Positions 36,016 to 44,049 of a DNA stretch of 64,000 nucleotides are shown here, one piece after another. The stretch spans positions 14,635-78,634 of the forward strand of contig NZ_JBOEFX010000084.1 in NCBI RefSeq assembly GCF_050633125.1, read 5' to 3'. The notes beneath the pieces are model-generated. The model made no database searches, had not been told where the DNA came from, and saw nothing but the letters and a program-made list of their open reading frames with translations. The stretch comes from Lewinella sp050633125 (GTDB lineage: Bacteria; Bacteroidota; Bacteroidia; Chitinophagales; Saprospiraceae). How positions within the stretch are numbered: the first letter of the stretch is position 1; each line of letters begins with the position of its first letter. The position numbers and the translations under genes are program-made.

Positions 36016-36227
36016 ATGAGTCATCCCGAATTTTGATTGTCATCAAAATCCGTGCTGACCAACCGCAAAACTTATCGTTAAAAACGAAACCCCTTAATTT
36101 CTATTAGTGAAATCAAGGGGTTTCGTACAAAAAGTCAGATAAATTATTCTTTTCAGATGTTCAATGACCTTTTCTAAATCAAAGTCAGGCTGGATTTTGG
36201 CCTTAGCCAAAATTCGGGATGACTCAT
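36016..36227. mobile_element. MITE-like element with perfect 20-bp terminal inverted repeats
   Basis: ATGAGTCATCCCGAATTTTG (36016-36035) and its exact reverse complement (36208-36227). Pairing continues imperfectly inward (CAAAATCC...CTGAC against GTCAGGCTGGATTTTG). A strong hairpin sits in the centre (36085-36125). No coding sequence, and no clear target duplication. Confidence 0.65.
36085..36125 (-). terminator. Hairpin terminator inside the 36016 element
   Basis: CGAAACCCCTTAATTTC (36085-36101) pairs with GAAATCAAGGGGTTTCG (36109-36125) with one mismatch. On the minus strand it is followed by TTTTT, so it can end the dehydrogenase transcript whose stop is at 36255. Confidence 0.65.
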
Positions 36228-36254
36228 GTTTTCATTTAAAACGAACTAAAAGCT

Positions 36255-37460
36255 TTACAGCTCCAAGTCCACATCATGAGCCTCGTGCCATTCCAGGCCG
36301 TGCTTGCCCAATACTTCCAGGAATGGATCTGGGTTGAACTCTTCAACGTTCTTGACGCCGACGCCGCCCCACTTACCAGTCACCACCATCATAGCGCCCG
36401 TCATCGCAGGTACGCCCGTGGTATAACTCACGCCTTGGGCACCAGTTTCCTTGTAAGCCGCTTCATGGCTACAGTTGTTCCAGATGTAGTAAGTCTTTTC
36501 TTTACCGTCTTTGATGCCACGAATACGACAGCCAATGCTCGTCTGGCCCGTATAGTTTTCGCCCAGATCACCGGGATCAGGCAATACAGACTTCAAGAAT
36601 TCCAGCGGAATAATTTCCACACCTTTGTGCATCACTGGCTCAATACCCGCCATACCAATATTCTGAATAACGCGCAGGTGGGTCAAGTACTCATCACCAA
36701 AGGTCATCCAGAAACGGGCCCGCTTGAGGGTAGGGAAATTTTTCACCAATGATTCAAGCTCCTCGTGGTAAATGAGGTAGGAATTTTTGGGGCCTACATC
36801 CGGGTAGTTGAGCACTTTCATAATTTCGTGCGGTTCAGTTTCTACCCACTGGCCATTTTCCCAGTAGCGGCCTTTTTGCGTAACCTCGCGAATATTAATC
36901 TCGGGGTTAAAGTTGGTAGCAAAAGCTTTGCCATGATCACCAGCATTTGCATCAACGATGTCCAGGTAATGGATTTCGTCAAAGAAATGCTTAGCCGCCC
37001 GTGCAGTAAAGATACTAGTAGCACCAGGGTCAAAGCCACAACCCAAAACGGCGAGTAAACCAGCCTCTTTAAACCGTTCCTGGTAAGCCCATTGCCAGCT
37101 GTACTCAAATTTGGCTTCGTCTTTAGGTTCGTAGTTTGCAGTATCCAGATAATGCACACCAGCTTCCAGGCAAGCATCCATGATAGTCAAATCCTGATAA
37201 GGAAGTGCTACATGAATCACCAATTTGGGCTGATACGAGCGGATAAGTGCTACCAATTCCGGCACATTTTCGGCATCCACCGCAGCTGTTTCTATATTGG
37301 TATAACCTAACTGCTGCCGAATATCTTCTGCAATAACGTCGCATTTAGATTTGGTACGGCTAGCTAGCATAATCCCCGAAAAGACGTCCGGATGTTGAGC
37401 ACATTTGATAGTCGTCACCCGACCTACTCCCCCGGCACCGATAATGAGTACTTTAGACAT
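36255..37460 (-). CDS. Carboxynorspermidine/carboxyspermidine dehydrogenase
   Basis: Saccharopine-dehydrogenase-family enzyme, 401 residues, that joins aspartate semialdehyde with a diamine (putrescine or diaminopropane) by NADPH-dependent reductive amination. Rossmann motif VLIIGAGGVGRVTTIKCAQ at the N-terminus, VIHVALPYQDLTIMDACLEAGVHYLDTANYE, GCGFDPGATSIFTARA (about residue 140), and GVPAMTGAMMVVTGKW near the C-terminus. These are typical of CASDH rather than of LYS9-type saccharopine reductase. Its product is the substrate of NspC, encoded at 29339-30469. Own promoter at 37498. Confidence 0.9.
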   Translation of the reverse strand: MSKVLIIGAGGVGRVTTIKCAQHPDVFSGIMLASRTKSKCDVIAEDIRQQLGYTNIETAAVDAENVPELVALIRSYQPKLVIHVALPYQDLTIMDACLEAGVHYLDTANYEPKDEAKFEYSWQWAYQERFKEAGLLAVLGCGFDPGATSIFTARAAKHFFDEIHYLDIVDANAGDHGKAFATNFNPEINIREVTQKGRYWENGQWVETEPHEIMKVLNYPDVGPKNSYLIYHEELESLVKNFPTLKRARFWMTFGDEYLTHLRVIQNIGMAGIEPVMHKGVEIIPLEFLKSVLPDPGDLGENYTGQTSIGCRIRGIKDGKEKTYYIWNNCSHEAAYKETGAQGVSYTTGVPAMTGAMMVVTGKWGGVGVKNVEEFNPDPFLEVLGKHGLEWHEAHDVDLEL

Positions 37461-37497
37461 GTAAATTGTTCTGTTTGATGGTTGTTGATTAGACCTA

Positions 37498-37505
37498 CAA
37501 AACTA
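37498..37505 (-). promoter_or_regulatory. -7 box TAGTTTTG
   Basis: CAAAACTA on the plus strand, 38 bases upstream of the minus-strand ATG at 37460. Confidence 0.45.
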
Positions 37506-37570
37506 CACATTTTCCTCCGGCTTGCCCACTTTTCAAAAATTAGGATCAATAGATTTTGTTCTGATTATTT

Positions 37571-37779
37571 GGGGCCATGCCGGTATTCGCTTTGCTGCGC
37601 AAACGCTCCTACGGCACCGGGCTGTCCACCGCTCCTTCATGCAGGGTATGAAACCCTGCCCTTCGGAGCGGTTACCATCCCTCGTCCTGCTCCTCCGTCC
37701 GCCGAGCTCCGGCCTCATGGCCTGCGCGGCAATTCCTGCTCTGCCTCCCTTCTGTCGGGTGAATTCGTGAATTTACCTT
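37571..37779 (+). repeat. GC-rich dispersed repeat R1 with internal hairpin
   Basis: Nearly colinear with the minus-strand copy at 50675-50910: GGGGCCATGCCGGTATTCG, AACGCTCCTACGGCACC, a central hairpin, GTTACCATCCC, CCTGCTCCTCCGT, ATGGCCTGCGCGGCAATTCC, GTCGGGTGAATTC and GAATTTACCTT. Hairpin here: ACCGCTCC (37628-37635) with GGAGCGGT (37665-37672) and GCAGGGT (37641-37647) with ACCCTGC (37653-37659). The hairpin sequence differs between copies while pairing is kept. Confidence 0.75.
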
Positions 37780-37963
37780 ATGCCCCGTCGTGTTAAAATC
37801 GTGAATTTAACCTCCGCAGTAATATGTGGTTCAAAAAATGATGATCTACCAATAAAAAACATAAAGACCAGTTAACCAATCTTTTGGTTTACTGCCCTTC
37901 TTATATGCCCTTATAATCCCTCATATGGTTTAAAAACCTTGGTGCCTTTGGTGTTTTTAAAAC

Positions 37964-39277
37964 CTACGAAACCAAAAAATACGCCGCCAGCAGCACCGCA
38001 CTATAAAACAACCACCACCGCCAAGGCGTATAAACCCACCACGAAAGGGTATATTTCTTTTGTACATAAAAGATCAGTAGTGCCTTCTCTGCACTAAAGG
38101 CAAGCACCGCCGCCAGAGCCACACCATTTAGCCCCAGCACAGGCACCAACAGGAAGCCCAAAAACAACTGCAAACAAAAGCTCGCCACTGCAAAGAAAGG
38201 AATCAAACGCGTATCCTGCTTGGCCACCAAGACCGTACGCGCAAAAAGCAGGTGAGCAGGAGTCAGTAATAAAAAAGTGCGAAACAAAGGAACACTATCC
38301 TGGTAATCCGCCGAAAACACTAGCGGAAACCACCAATGCGCAGTAAGAAGAAGAAGGATAGTTATGGGAAACAGCAGGTGATACAGCTTTACAGACTCTT
38401 CCCTAAGGTCTTTTAGGCCGTTTTGAAGATGATGAGCAATCGCTGGAATCAATGCACTCCCCAATGCACCAGCTAACGCCGAAAGCAGTGGAAGTTCACG
38501 GGCTCCATAGCGGTAAAGTGCAAATACCTCGGTATCACCTGCAAAGAAATAGCCCACTAGCCAAGGCCCCAACGACTGGTTCAGTCCCGCCACCAGCGCA
38601 TAAAGCCCCAACGGCCACGAAATTAACCACCAACTGTTTAATATTGCACCAGACCAATGCCACCGACCACGCCGAATGACAAACAAAAGTAACCAGCACC
38701 ACTTAAGTATGCCTACCATCGCCAATGACCAAAAACTATAAGCAAAATCGTAGCCAAGAAAGAGTGGCAATGCCACCGCTGACACCTGGGCACCAGCACT
38801 AAGTGCGCCATATAAAACCAAGATCAGTTTACGATTGGTAAGCAAGTAAAAATGCTCCTGCAAGCTGGCCGTCAGATTGGTAACCAGAAAGACGATAAAA
38901 ATACCTAAATAAGGAAGGGAGGTACGTTGCACCAACAAAGGCAACAAAAAACTACCTGCCGAGAGCAGAAGTAGTGCTAAGCCTAAACCTATTCCCGTAA
39001 ACACAACAAAAGACTGAAAGAAAAGCTGTTGTTGTTGAGGAGGTGATAACGTCGGATACTGACTCAATAACCCCTGCATGAAACCAGACACCCAGAAAAA
39101 GGTAAGCAAGTAGCCCAGATAGGTAAGCATTTCATAGTTACCTACCTGGGCTACAGACAATGGAGCTTTGGCCAAAGCCACCGCAATAACAATAAGCCCG
39201 CCCTGGCGCATCAGCTGAAATAACTGGAATGCACGAGCGTTGGTCAAGCTATTCTCAATGGTAGCAAATCGGCCCAA
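37964..39277 (-). CDS. Wzx/MATE-like polysaccharide flippase
   Basis: 437 residues, about 12 membrane helices, with charged loops, as in the MOP superfamily of lipid-linked oligosaccharide flippases (PST/Wzx). Landmarks: FQLFQLMRQGGLIVIAVALAKAPLSVAQVGNYEML in helix 1-2, where such proteins have a conserved polar segment, and ALYRYGARELPLLSALAGALGSALIPAIAHHL in the middle. Starts with TTG at 39277, 5 bases after the stop of the upstream dehydrogenase gene; the next ATG is 22 codons in. Substrate unknown, since there are no glycan genes beside it. Confidence 0.8.
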   Translation of the reverse strand: MGRFATIENSLTNARAFQLFQLMRQGGLIVIAVALAKAPLSVAQVGNYEMLTYLGYLLTFFWVSGFMQGLLSQYPTLSPPQQQQLFFQSFVVFTGIGLGLALLLLSAGSFLLPLLVQRTSLPYLGIFIVFLVTNLTASLQEHFYLLTNRKLILVLYGALSAGAQVSAVALPLFLGYDFAYSFWSLAMVGILKWCWLLLFVIRRGRWHWSGAILNSWWLISWPLGLYALVAGLNQSLGPWLVGYFFAGDTEVFALYRYGARELPLLSALAGALGSALIPAIAHHLQNGLKDLREESVKLYHLLFPITILLLLTAHWWFPLVFSADYQDSVPLFRTFLLLTPAHLLFARTVLVAKQDTRLIPFFAVASFCLQLFLGFLLVPVLGLNGVALAAVLAFSAEKALLIFYVQKKYTLSWWVYTPWRWWLFYSAVLLAAYFLVS

Positions 39278-39282
39278 TAATT

Positions 39283-40617
39283 TTATTTAAGTATTTCTTC
39301 TTGCTCTGTAAATTCTACCCCATAATGCTTGAGCTCTTCAAGAACGGGTTCGTAAACCTCTTTCATAACAGGGATCTGTACACCCGTAGACTTGATCTTA
39401 CCTTCTGCAATAAGGCCTACAAAGATTCCCATCGGCAACCCAACCAACCGGGCCATAGCTGTATCATCTTCACCATCTCCTTTCATCACCATGGAGGAAA
39501 TCAGCTTATGTTTCTTGCCATTCAGTGAGTAGACAAACTCGTGCTGCATAATGATCATGTCCTTATCTGTAGGCTCCAGCTTCCATTTTTCCAGCAAGAG
39601 GTTCTCCAAAATCAGAGCAGGCGTAGCATTTGGAATGTTAATCTTGCGTTTGCTAAACAAACCAAGCCATTCCAGTTTCTTCATTACGTCTGAATTTGGC
39701 TTCTCCTTGATCATGCTAGCAATACGGTCTTTCACAGAGCTATTCCCTTCGGGCGCAAAAGCTTCCATGAGGGAATGGTAAGTTAGTTTATCACTATTGA
39801 GAATAGGAAAATCTGCATCTGTCAAACCAATCTTGACAAGTGCATTCCAGGCCGCAGAATAACCAGGATATCGGATAGTACCTCGCAAAATGGTAGGAAT
39901 ATTCTTAAGGCCATATTGTTCGCGATACAATAGGCTGTCACGATTAGCATAAACTTCAAAAGGGCCCATACCCGGCACCTCTATGTTCCAAGTCTTACGA
40001 AATAAGCGATTGTACGGAATAAACTTGTACTTCTTCTTACGCAAATATTGGGCAGTACCCTGACCTGCAAGTACGACGTTACGTGGGTTCCAGGTAAATT
40101 TATAATGCCAGGGATTGTCGTCGCTCTCAGGGGCTACAAGGCCGCCAGTGTACGAGCGGAACGAAAGCAACTTCCCTCCTTTTTCCTTGATTTCGTCGAT
40201 CTTTTGCATCGCCGACATGTGGTCGATTCCCGGATCGAGGCCCATTTCCCCCATGAAGATGAGTTCACGATCACGAACTTCATCACCTAAACTATACATT
40301 TCTTTAGAAACATAAGAAGCTGTAATGAGATGCTTATTAAGCTTGATACAATCCTGAGCAACTTCTACGTGTAAATGGGCAGGCAATAGCGAGACCACTA
40401 CATCAGCCCTGCTAATGAGTTCTTTACGGTCGTTGACTTTGAGTACATCTAACCAAGCGGGGCGGCCATTGGGATGACCGTTTACTTTTGCATCAGCCAA
40501 AGCAGGATCAGCGTCCGCGACAGTGACAAACCACCCTTTCTGCTGGGCTTTTTCGAGTACGTAATTGATTAATGCGCCGGAAGAGCGGCCTGCACCTATG
40601 ATGAGGATGCTATTCAT
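39283..40617 (-). CDS. Saccharopine reductase (LYS9-like saccharopine dehydrogenase)
   Basis: 444 residues. Rossmann motif ILIIGAGRSSGALINYVLEKA, VVSLLPAHLHVEVAQDCI, ITASYVSKEMYSLGDEV, GEMGLDPGIDHMSAMQKID and SYTGGLVAPESDDNPWHYKFTWNPRNVVLAGQG, all characteristic of the glutamate-forming saccharopine dehydrogenase (saccharopine reductase). In bacteria the role is usually lysine degradation or interconversion with aminoadipate semialdehyde. This is the second saccharopine-dehydrogenase-family gene in 5 kb and is clearly distinct from the CASDH. Co-transcribed with the flippase gene. Confidence 0.9.
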   Translation of the reverse strand: MNSILIIGAGRSSGALINYVLEKAQQKGWFVTVADADPALADAKVNGHPNGRPAWLDVLKVNDRKELISRADVVVSLLPAHLHVEVAQDCIKLNKHLITASYVSKEMYSLGDEVRDRELIFMGEMGLDPGIDHMSAMQKIDEIKEKGGKLLSFRSYTGGLVAPESDDNPWHYKFTWNPRNVVLAGQGTAQYLRKKKYKFIPYNRLFRKTWNIEVPGMGPFEVYANRDSLLYREQYGLKNIPTILRGTIRYPGYSAAWNALVKIGLTDADFPILNSDKLTYHSLMEAFAPEGNSSVKDRIASMIKEKPNSDVMKKLEWLGLFSKRKINIPNATPALILENLLLEKWKLEPTDKDMIIMQHEFVYSLNGKKHKLISSMVMKGDGEDDTAMARLVGLPMGIFVGLIAEGKIKSTGVQIPVMKEVYEPVLEELKHYGVEFTEQEEILK

Positions 40618-40674
40618 ATCTGAACAGTATTTTTTTTGAGGATATCAGGCGTAAGATACTACCTTTAGGAATAA

Positions 40675-40714
40675 TATGGTGGACTTAGTTTCGTTTTTAC
40701 GCTAAGTCTACCAT
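40675..40714. repeat. Hairpin between divergent genes upstream of cdd
   Basis: TATGGTGGACTTAG pairs with CTAAGTCTACCATA with one G-U pair, loop of about 13 bases. It could lie in the cdd leader. Confidence 0.5.
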
Positions 40715-40782
40715 AATTAATACTGATTTAATACAGTCTCTAAGAACGCTTTATTTTATACAGTCCACTATACAAGAATCTT

Positions 40783-41271
40783 ATGCCCAACCACAACCAT
40801 AGTCTTCAAGTTAATTGGCAATCCGTTAGTGCGGAAATGCTACCCCAAGCAGATCAAGCATTGTTAGCCGCAGCAGCGAAAGCATTGGACAAGGCCTACG
40901 CTCCCTATTCAAATTTCCATGTTGGGGCCGCAGTTTTGCTCGATAATGGCGAAATTCTTTCAGGCGCCAACTTCGAGAATGCAGCATACCCCATGTGTCT
41001 GTGCGCCGAACGCAGCACCTTGGCTACTGTCATTTCCACTTACCCGGAGGCCAAAATTTTACAAATGGCCATTAGGGTCAGAAACCCTCAAAAGCCTGTT
41101 GCACAACCAGCTGCTCCGTGTGGAGCCTGTCGCCAAGTGATGGTCGAAGCAGAACACAGGCAAAGTGGCGACATCAAAATACTGCTACAAGGTGAAAGCG
41201 GGCCAGTATATGTATTGGCTTCCGCAAAAGTCCTCCTCCCCTTCTATTTTGACGGATCTTTTTTAGGATGA
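40783..41271 (+). CDS. cdd: Cytidine deaminase
   Basis: Zinc-dependent deamination of cytidine and deoxycytidine in pyrimidine salvage. 162 residues. FHVGAAVLLDNGEILSGANFENAAYPMCLCAERSTL contains the catalytic Glu and first zinc Cys of the CAE motif; PAAPCGACRQVMVE holds the second and third zinc cysteines. Small homotetrameric type. The 3' end overlaps the converging NUDIX gene by 28 bases. Confidence 0.95.
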   Translation: MPNHNHSLQVNWQSVSAEMLPQADQALLAAAAKALDKAYAPYSNFHVGAAVLLDNGEILSGANFENAAYPMCLCAERSTLATVISTYPEAKILQMAIRVRNPQKPVAQPAAPCGACRQVMVEAEHRQSGDIKILLQGESGPVYVLASAKVLLPFYFDGSFLG

Positions 41272-41798
41272 TGATAAACACCTAGATGAGTATTGTGCCG
41301 CCCCTCCTCTCGGTCAGCAAAAAACTTTTTGAGGGTAAACACCGAGGAGGTAAAGGCAATCTCTTCCCAGGGAATTTCCGCTTCGCTAAACAATTGAGTC
41401 TCGGAACTTTCAGGGCCTATTCCGTACTTGCCATCAGTGAGGTCGGCCAGGAAATGAATATAAATCTGGTTAATTTGAGGCAGGCTATACAAGCTGTGTA
41501 CTCCACGAATCGTTACCCGCGCTTCTGCCTCTTCCCACACCTCTCTGATCGCCCCTTCTTCAACAGTTTCTCCATTTTCGAGATAACCGCTAGGGACATT
41601 CCAGTACCCCTCCTGAGGAGCAATAGCACGGCGGCAAAGCAAGACTTTATCTTCCCAGACTGGCAGGCACCCCGCTACAATATTAGGATTGGAATAATGG
41701 ATCGTATCACACGATTTGCAGATAAATCGTGGGCGATTATCTCCTTGAGGGACTTCTAAGACCGGGCCTGGGGCCCCACAATGGCTACAGTAATTCAT
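41244..41798 (-). CDS. NUDIX hydrolase with N-terminal zinc ribbon
   Basis: 184 residues. N-terminal zinc ribbon (YCSHCGAP...FICKSCDTIHYSNP, four Cys) joined to a NUDIX domain with box GYLENGETVEEGAIREVWEEAEA (about residues 73-95). This zinc-ribbon/NUDIX pairing is typical of NudC-like and related hydrolases of NAD(H) or ADP-sugars; the small size fits the single-ribbon bacterial ADP-ribose/NAD group. Substrate not determinable by eye. Its 3' end overlaps cdd. Confidence 0.88.
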   Translation of the reverse strand: MNYCSHCGAPGPVLEVPQGDNRPRFICKSCDTIHYSNPNIVAGCLPVWEDKVLLCRRAIAPQEGYWNVPSGYLENGETVEEGAIREVWEEAEARVTIRGVHSLYSLPQINQIYIHFLADLTDGKYGIGPESSETQLFSEAEIPWEEIAFTSSVFTLKKFFADREEGRHNTHLGVYHHPKKDPSK

Positions 41799-42086
41799 GG
41801 GTTATAAGCAGCTTCTATGCATTTATAGGAAAACCTTGTACAGGATAGCATTGCCGAAGATACACAAACCACTCTTAAAACTTTTTTCAAACGCTATTTC
41901 AAAACCCTCTACTTCTTCCTTAATGAGTTCGTAGCAACTTAAGGCTATGGTACTTCTTTTTTAACCCTCTTCGTTGCGTTTTCAAAATTGTTATTGTCCT
42001 TTTGAATAAATTGATACAATGGAGGAAAGCACCAAGCGACCTCATCAGTAAAATTACACCCGACTTGTTCACTAAATCAAATCAGT

Positions 42087-43217
42087 ATGCGACTATTTTT
42101 CCTAACAACACTCCTTCTCCTTAGTTTTAGCCTTACGGCTCAAACAGTTACCCAGCCACCAAGTGGCAACAATCAAAAATGTGAGGTAACGCAATACATC
42201 GGCTCACTTGTCAAAGTCACCATCAACTATTCCAGTCCAAACGTCACTGGCCCAAATGGGCAGGATCGAACGGGGCAAATATGGGGGCAGTTGGTTCCTT
42301 ATGGCCTGACGGATTTAGGTTTTGGCCTTCAAAACCCGTCGCCATGGCGAGCTGGCGCCAATGAAAACACGACTATTTCCTTCTCCCATGATGTAGAGAT
42401 TCAAGGGCAAAAAATCCAGGCAGGCACTTATGGTTTACACCTGATTGTGGAAGAAAGTCAACCTTGGACAATTATTTTATCTCATAATCATACTGCCTGG
42501 GGCAGTTTTTTTTACAAAGAAAGTGAAGATGCACTACGTGTAACAGCAGAAGCAGAAGATGCTCCTTTTGCTCAGTGGCTGACTTATAGTTTTACTGACC
42601 GGCAACCCGATCAGTGCACCGTGGCCATGAGGTGGGAAAACAAAAAACTGCCTTTTACGATCAAGGTTCCGGAAATGACGGAAGTCTACTTGGCCAATAT
42701 GCGGCAAGAACTGGAAAGTACTGCCGGATTCAACTGGCAGGGCTGGAATCAAGCAGCTAATTACTGCCTGCAACAAAACACTAATTTGGAAGAAGCACTA
42801 ACCTGGGCCGAGAATGCTGTAGCACTTCCTTTTATAGGACAAGCTAACTTTAACACACTAAGTACCAAAGCACAGCTACTCTATGCCCTGGATAGGAAAG
42901 AGGAAGCTGAAACCGAACTCCAGGCAGCAATAGCTTATCCCGGTGCCAATAGCTTTCAGATTCATGTAATAGGTCGCCAAATGATTGGTAGCGGTGACAC
43001 GAAAATGGCCCTAAAGGTTTTTGAAGCTAACCACCAACGCTTTGAAGGCGCATGGCCTACTGAAGTAGGAATGGCGAGAGGATTATCAGCTGTTGGACGA
43101 TATGCGGATGCTGTCAAACACGCGGAAATAGCCCTATCTCAGGCACCAGATCAACTGAACAAAGACAATCTTGTTCAAATGATTGAAAACCTAAAAGCGG
43201 GAAAAGATGTGAATTAG
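42087..43217 (+). CDS. DUF2911 secreted protein with TPR-like C-terminus
   Basis: 376 residues. Signal peptide (LLLLSFSLTAQ). Residues ~25-190 are DUF2911: TQYIGSLVKVTINYSSPNVTGPNGQ, IWGQLVPYG, PWRAGANENTTISFSHDVEIQGQKIQAGTYGLHLIVEE, WTIILSHNHTAWGSFFYKES, all near-invariant in that family. Residues ~220-376 are helix-rich with TPR-like pairs (EALTWAENAVALPF, ALKVFEANHQRF). Periplasmic. Function of the family unknown. It is a single gene, and no strong promoter was identified. Confidence 0.88.
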   Translation: MRLFFLTTLLLLSFSLTAQTVTQPPSGNNQKCEVTQYIGSLVKVTINYSSPNVTGPNGQDRTGQIWGQLVPYGLTDLGFGLQNPSPWRAGANENTTISFSHDVEIQGQKIQAGTYGLHLIVEESQPWTIILSHNHTAWGSFFYKESEDALRVTAEAEDAPFAQWLTYSFTDRQPDQCTVAMRWENKKLPFTIKVPEMTEVYLANMRQELESTAGFNWQGWNQAANYCLQQNTNLEEALTWAENAVALPFIGQANFNTLSTKAQLLYALDRKEEAETELQAAIAYPGANSFQIHVIGRQMIGSGDTKMALKVFEANHQRFEGAWPTEVGMARGLSAVGRYADAVKHAEIALSQAPDQLNKDNLVQMIENLKAGKDVN

Positions 43218-43346
43218 TAACGGTCGAATAATTAATTTCCGACTTCCGACTTTTAGCAAAAAACAAACTCACTATCAATTGTTTACCACTCCAATGAAAA
43301 GCGGAAACAAAAGCGGAAAGTTAATTTATGACCAATGCTTAACCGG

Positions 43347-43958
43347 TTAGTCCACCACGTTTATTTGCCCATTTTTACCAGAAAACTGGAGCAACTCTTC
43401 CTTTACGTTAATCACCTCAAAAGCAACCGGGCGGGCTTCAAAGCGAACATCTACTTTGGAGCCTGCTTTTACTTTTGGTGTAAAACAAATATCAAATAAG
43501 TGAGCATCAGCCGGAAGTGTAACCCCTCGCAACGACTGGTGAATCCAACTAAGCGCTACCACCCCTAACTCAGAATGCGTATCACCGAAATTCTGTGGCC
43601 CAAGGTCGGTCAGTTCCAGTTTATCGACTTTAACATATTCCAGCTCTTCGCGCTCCCAGCGGATAGAAAACTGCAAGCCGATTAAATCCGTAAAACCAGT
43701 AGCTGTAATGGGAAGACAGGTTTCCTCCCCTGCTTTGACCTCACCATTCCCCATTACCAAAGTAAGTGTTTCATTGATGATAGGATTCCTTGGTGAAGAA
43801 GGAGTCTGTTGGTTACCAGAAGCAGGTGTAGCTGTGCCAGAAGTCGTTTTAGCCATCTGCTCAACCTCCGCTTTTGCTTGTTCGCGAACGGCATTGTCTC
43901 CTCCACATTGAAAGAAAAACATGGACATAATCAGGAAAGAAAGCAATTTCATAAACAT
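43347..43958 (-). CDS. Cohesin-like lipoprotein
   Basis: 203 residues (or 201 from an ATG at 43952). Lipoprotein signal FFFQCGGD. After a Pro/Thr/Ser-rich linker (about 35-60), residues 65-200 show the cohesin/CBM-like beta-sandwich pattern: LTLVMGNGEVKAGEETCLPITATGFTDLIGLQFSIRWEREELEYVKV, ALSWIHQSLRGVTLPADAHLFDICFTPKVKAGSKVDVRFEARPVAFEV. The motif order matches Bacteroidota cohesin-type proteins. Dockerin partners are not visible nearby. Surface or periplasmic. Confidence 0.75.
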   Translation of the reverse strand: MFMKLLSFLIMSMFFFQCGGDNAVREQAKAEVEQMAKTTSGTATPASGNQQTPSSPRNPIINETLTLVMGNGEVKAGEETCLPITATGFTDLIGLQFSIRWEREELEYVKVDKLELTDLGPQNFGDTHSELGVVALSWIHQSLRGVTLPADAHLFDICFTPKVKAGSKVDVRFEARPVAFEVINVKEELLQFSGKNGQINVVD

Positions 43959-43980
43959 ATATACACAGGATTTTATGCCT

Positions 43981-43988
43981 CAAAAGTA
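43981..43988 (-). promoter_or_regulatory. -7 box TACTTTTG
   Basis: CAAAAGTA on the plus strand, 23 bases upstream of the lipoprotein start at 43958. Confidence 0.5.
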
Positions 43989-44049
43989 AGAGGAATTTGC
44001 TACATAATGCTAATTTCGCTATACTGTAAACTGAAATAGAGCATTACCT

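Larger units (their letters stand above)
37461..37963. other. Intergenic region holding repeat R1 and an AT-rich repeat
   Basis: 503 bases: dehydrogenase promoter, R1 copy (37571-37779), a stretch with repeated GTGAATTTA motifs, and an AT-rich repeat (37900-37957 on the minus strand) with ACCAAGGTTTTTAAACCATATGAGGGATTATAAGGG character. Open frames here fall inside the repeat and change with it between copies, so none is taken as a gene. Confidence 0.6.

Noticed and set aside
36276..36752. 158-codon frame opposite the carboxynorspermidine dehydrogenase gene
   Set aside because: Antisense of a well-conserved enzyme, with no start context and no family resemblance.
37482..37796. Overlapping open frames in the GC-rich repeat, and similar ones at 1803-2078 and 50614-50994
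   Set aside because: They follow the repeat R1, run across the N gap in one copy, and change frame between copies.
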